NCBI GenBank assembly: GCA_014359855.1
Contig: JACIYQ010000010.1
Coordinates: 1-18,153 of the forward strand
DNA: 18,153 nt
Origin: Parvibaculum sp.
GTDB lineage: Bacteria > Pseudomonadota > Alphaproteobacteria > Parvibaculales > Parvibaculaceae
Direction of reading: 5' to 3'
The notes under the pieces are model-generated. The model was given only the letters and a program-made list of their open reading frames with translations. It was not told the origin of the DNA and made no database searches. Shown here in pieces: positions 15,012-18,153 of this stretch (positions within the stretch are counted from its first letter, which is position 1; the number at the start of each line of letters is the position of its first letter). A program made the translations under genes and the position numbers.

Positions 15012-17390
15012 TTCGGCGGCTGCGCGCGGGGTGGCGGACTGGAGTGCTGTCCAGACGCGCGCGGGCGTTGCGGGCATTTCGATGTCGCGGATGCCGAGAG
15101 CATCCGTTACGGCATTGATGATGGCGGGAGGCGAAGCGATGGCGCCTGCCTCGCCGCAGCCTTTCATGCCGAGCGGGTTGGACGGGCAGATGGTGGTGGT
15201 GAACCCGAGGTCGAAGCTCGGCAGGTCGTCCGCGCGCGGCATGCAGTAGTCCATGTAGGAGCCGGTGATGAGCTGACCGGAGTCCACATCGTAGATGCCG
15301 TGCTCCAGCAGCGCCTGGCCGATGCCCTGCGCGATGCCGCCGTGAACCTGGCCTTCGACGATCATCGGGTTGATGACGGTGCCGAAATCGTCGACGGCGA
15401 CGAACTTCGCGATCTTCACGATGCCGGTATCGGGATCGATCTCGACCTCGCAGATGTGGCAGCCGGCGGGGAAGGTGAAGTTCACCGGGTCGTAGAAAGC
15501 GCCTTCCTTGAGGCCGGGCTCGATCTCGCCCGAGGGAAATCCATGCGCCGTGTAGGCGGCGAGCGAAAGTTCCGCCCAGGCGAGCGACTTGTCCGTGCCC
15601 TGCACGGTGAAGGTGCCATTCTCGAAGACGATGTCTTCAACGGCGGCTTCCATCAAATGCGCGGCGATCTTTTTCGCCTTTGCCTCGATCTTGTCGAGTG
15701 CCTTCACGATGGCGCTCATGCCGACGGCGCCGGAGCGCGAGCCGTAGGTGCCCATGCCGAACTGCACCTTGTCCGTGTCGCCATGGACGATCTCGACATT
15801 GGCGAGGGGCACGCCGAGGCGGGAGGCGACGAGCTGGGCGAAGGTCGTCTCGTGACCCTGGCCGTGGCTGTGCGAGCCGGTAAGGACTTCGACATTGCCG
15901 GTCGGGTTCACGCGGACCTCGGCGCTCTCCCAGAGGCCGACACCGGCACCGAGCGAACCGACGGCGGCGGACGGGGCGATGCCGCAGGCCTCGATGTAGG
16001 AGGAGAAGCCGATGCCGCGCAGCTTGCCACGCTTTGCCGCTTCCGCCTTGCGGGCAGGGAAGCCCTTGTAGTCGATCGCCTCCATGGCGGCGGCGAGCGA
16101 TGCTTCGTAGTCGCCCGTGTCGTAGTTCATGATGACAGGTGTCTGGTGGGGGAAGGTGCGGATGTAGTTGCGGCGACGGAGTTCGGCGGGATCGATGCCG
16201 GTTTCGCGCGCCGCCGTCTCGACGATGCGCTCGACGAGATAGGTCGCTTCGGGCCGGCCCGCACCGCGATAGGCATCGACGGGCGCCGTATGCGTGTAGA
16301 CGCCATCGACCTCAACATGGATCGCGGGAATGTCGTATTGGCCGGAGAGCAGCGTGCCATAGAGGTAGGTCGGCACGGAGGCGGAGAATGTCGAGAGATA
16401 GGCGCCGAGATTGGCGACGGTCTTCACGCGCAGAGCGAGGAACTTGCCGTCCTTGTCGAGCGCGAGTTCGGCGTGGCTCAGGTGATCGCGGCCGTGAGCA
16501 TCGGACAGGAAGGCTTCCGAGCGGTCGGCTGTCCATTTGATCGGGCGGCCGACTTTTGCGGCGGCCCAGACGCAGGCTGTCTCTTCGGCGTAGATGAAGA
16601 TCTTGGAGCCGAAGCCGCCGCCGACATCGGGCGCGATGACGCGAAGCTTGTGTTCCGGCGCGACGCCGACGAAAGCGGAGAGAACGAGGCGCGCCACATG
16701 CGGGTTCTGGCTCGTTGTGTGGAGCGTGTAGATGCCCGTGCCCTTGTCGAACTCGCCGAGGGCGGCGCGAGGCTCCATGGCGTTCGGGATCAGCCGGTTG
16801 TTCTTGAGGTCGAGCTTCACGACACGGCCGGCTTTCGCAAAGGCTGCGTCGGTTTCTGCCTTATTGCCGAGTTCCCATTCGAAGCAGGTGTTGCGCGGCG
16901 CTTCGGGATGAACCTGGGGCGCGCCGGCGCTCTGGCACGCGGAGAGAGAAACGGCGGCGGGAAGCGCTTCGTAGTCGACGTCGATCAGCTCCGCCGCGGC
17001 GCGGGCATCGGCAAGCGTTTCTGCAACGACCATGGCAACGTGATCGCCGACATAGCGGACGGTATCGAGGGCGAGGATCGGGTGCCGGCCGACCTTCATC
17101 GGCGTGCCGTCCTTCGAGGTGACGGTCCAGCCGCAGATGAGGCCGCCCAGCCCGTCATCGGCAACATGACGGCCGGTGAATATGGCGACGACACCGGGCG
17201 CGGCCTCTGCCGCCGAGGTATCTATCGACTTGATGCGGGCGTGGGCATGCGGCGAACGAAGAAAATAAGCCCAGGTCTGACGCGGGCGGCTGATGTCGTC
17301 GGTATAGTGGCCGTTACCCGTGATGAAGCGGAAGTCTTCCTTGCGGCGAACCGGCTGGCCTATGCCTTCTCCAGATGCTGCGTCCGACAT
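15009..17390 (-). CDS. coxL: Form II CoxL-like molybdenum hydroxylase large subunit
   Basis: A 793-residue catalytic subunit of the xanthine oxidase family, holding the Mo-molybdopterin cytosine dinucleotide. The N-terminal domain begins IGQPVRRKEDFRFITGNGHY. Cofactor-site motifs include DVGGGFGSK, GSHSHGQGHETTFAQ and GMGTYGSRSGAVG, and the catalytic Glu is E747 in GMKGCGEAGAI. The active-site loop is AYRGAGR at 373-379. True (form I) CO dehydrogenase has AYRCSFR here, with the Cys that binds copper; Gly376 replaces it. This is the form II signature, so CO oxidation should not be assumed; aldehyde- or heterocycle-type substrates are possible. The start at 17390 has AGGAGG upstream. It follows coxS by 38 bases. 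Confidence 0.93.
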   Translation of the reverse strand: MSDAASGEGIGQPVRRKEDFRFITGNGHYTDDISRPRQTWAYFLRSPHAHARIKSIDTSAAEAAPGVVAIFTGRHVADDGLGGLICGWTVTSKDGTPMKVGRHPILALDTVRYVGDHVAMVVAETLADARAAAELIDVDYEALPAAVSLSACQSAGAPQVHPEAPRNTCFEWELGNKAETDAAFAKAGRVVKLDLKNNRLIPNAMEPRAALGEFDKGTGIYTLHTTSQNPHVARLVLSAFVGVAPEHKLRVIAPDVGGGFGSKIFIYAEETACVWAAAKVGRPIKWTADRSEAFLSDAHGRDHLSHAELALDKDGKFLALRVKTVANLGAYLSTFSASVPTYLYGTLLSGQYDIPAIHVEVDGVYTHTAPVDAYRGAGRPEATYLVERIVETAARETGIDPAELRRRNYIRTFPHQTPVIMNYDTGDYEASLAAAMEAIDYKGFPARKAEAAKRGKLRGIGFSSYIEACGIAPSAAVGSLGAGVGLWESAEVRVNPTGNVEVLTGSHSHGQGHETTFAQLVASRLGVPLANVEIVHGDTDKVQFGMGTYGSRSGAVGMSAIVKALDKIEAKAKKIAAHLMEAAVEDIVFENGTFTVQGTDKSLAWAELSLAAYTAHGFPSGEIEPGLKEGAFYDPVNFTFPAGCHICEVEIDPDTGIVKIAKFVAVDDFGTVINPMIVEGQVHGGIAQGIGQALLEHGIYDVDSGQLITGSYMDYCMPRADDLPSFDLGFTTTICPSNPLGMKGCGEAGAIASPPAIINAVTDALGIRDIEMPATPARVWTALQSATPRAAAE

Positions 17391-17428
17391 TGGATTTCCT
17401 CCTCATGTGAAATTTTCCCTTCTCGCCG

Positions 17429-17893
<465 letters not shown>

Positions 17894-18003
17894 GCGACTA
17901 CCTCCCTGAATTGGCTGGGTCTCTGGCGGAATTAGGCTTCCGCTGCGTTTTCAAGAGTCTCGACTGTCGGCCTGCCGCCGTCAAGCGCAAGCAGACCGGC
18001 CCC

Positions 18004-18153
18004 TCAAATCCCGATGAACCAAACCAGCAAAATGAGGGCAATTATCAGCAGGGGCGCCCAGAGCCAGGGCGAGAAACTCATGCCAGCCTCCTCATCCGGC
18101 ACGAGCGGCACGCCGGTTGGCGAAATGGCATCGTAATCCGGCGACTTGGTGGG
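18004..18153 (-). CDS. C-terminal end of an unrecognised protein with one membrane helix, or a 25-residue membrane peptide
   Basis: A minus-strand frame open from the window edge to TGA at 18004 gives 49 residues. A hydrophilic stretch (SPDYDAISPTGVPLVPDEEAG) leads into a strongly hydrophobic tail (WLWAPLLIIALILLVWFIGI). No family is recognised. Within it ATG 18081 sits 5 bases after a perfect GAGGAGG, so a separate 25-residue single-helix peptide starting MSFSPWLWAP is equally possible. It lies upstream of coxS on the same strand. Confidence 0.45.
   Translation of the reverse strand, partial: PTKSPDYDAISPTGVPLVPDEEAGMSFSPWLWAPLLIIALILLVWFIGI

Noticed and set aside
17894..18003. A promoter for the cox operon (TTGACG at about 17978-17983 on the minus strand) and a G-C hairpin nearby
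   Set aside because: No acceptable -10 box at 16-18 bases, and the hairpin (CGGTCTGC/GCAGGCCG) has no T-tract, so neither promoter nor terminator can be supported.

Overview
The window is a GC-rich chromosomal segment (about two-thirds G+C by eye) with the gene content and order of an alphaproteobacterium. The main support is the hom-glpX-recJ run followed by tRNA-Glu, and a coxS-coxL-coxM type molybdenum hydroxylase operon with its maturation genes. A Parvibaculum- or Rhizobiales-like host is a guess, not shown by the sequence.

Left part (1-7390): the 3' end of homoserine dehydrogenase, class II fructose-1,6-bisphosphatase (glpX) and the single-strand exonuclease recJ lie on the plus strand. 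They are followed by tRNA-Glu(UUC) with a clear sigma70-like promoter. On the minus strand come a small secreted-type hypothetical gene that looks frameshifted and a glyoxalase I-like gene. On the plus strand are a Sir2 deacylase and a GH13 alpha-glucosidase, and between these two is the wreck of a short-chain dehydrogenase that has lost its core.

Middle (7391-8840): an AT-richer island with two tightly spaced plus-strand genes that I do not recognise, behind a leader containing nested inverted repeats. The first protein has a winged-helix-like domain and a very basic tail. The second has an RN-x5-H motif that fits the HEPN ribonuclease pattern and a winged-helix-like C-terminus. This is the best candidate in the window for an undescribed, possibly defence-related, system.

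Right part (8849-17893): a minus-strand operon, read from right to left: coxS, coxL, [inserted membrane-protein gene], coxM, coxD (MoxR ATPase), coxE (VWA), a CoxI-type XdhC protein, an XdhC Rossmann protein, and a molybdopterin-binding/MobA-like nucleotidyltransferase fusion. The S-L-M order and the AYRGAGR motif in CoxL place it with form II CODH-like enzymes, whose real substrate is unsettled, rather than with true form I CO dehydrogenase. The hydroxylase subunits are S (two 2Fe-2S clusters), M (FAD) and L (Mo cofactor); the remaining genes supply and insert the cytidylated Mo cofactor.

Two oddities sit inside this operon. An AT-richer membrane-protein gene lies between coxL and coxM and is bracketed by a 7-bp direct repeat. 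A sharply bounded 81-bp AT-rich patch with a perfect hairpin lies inside an xdhC reading frame. At the right edge a minus-strand ORF ending in one membrane helix runs out of the window.
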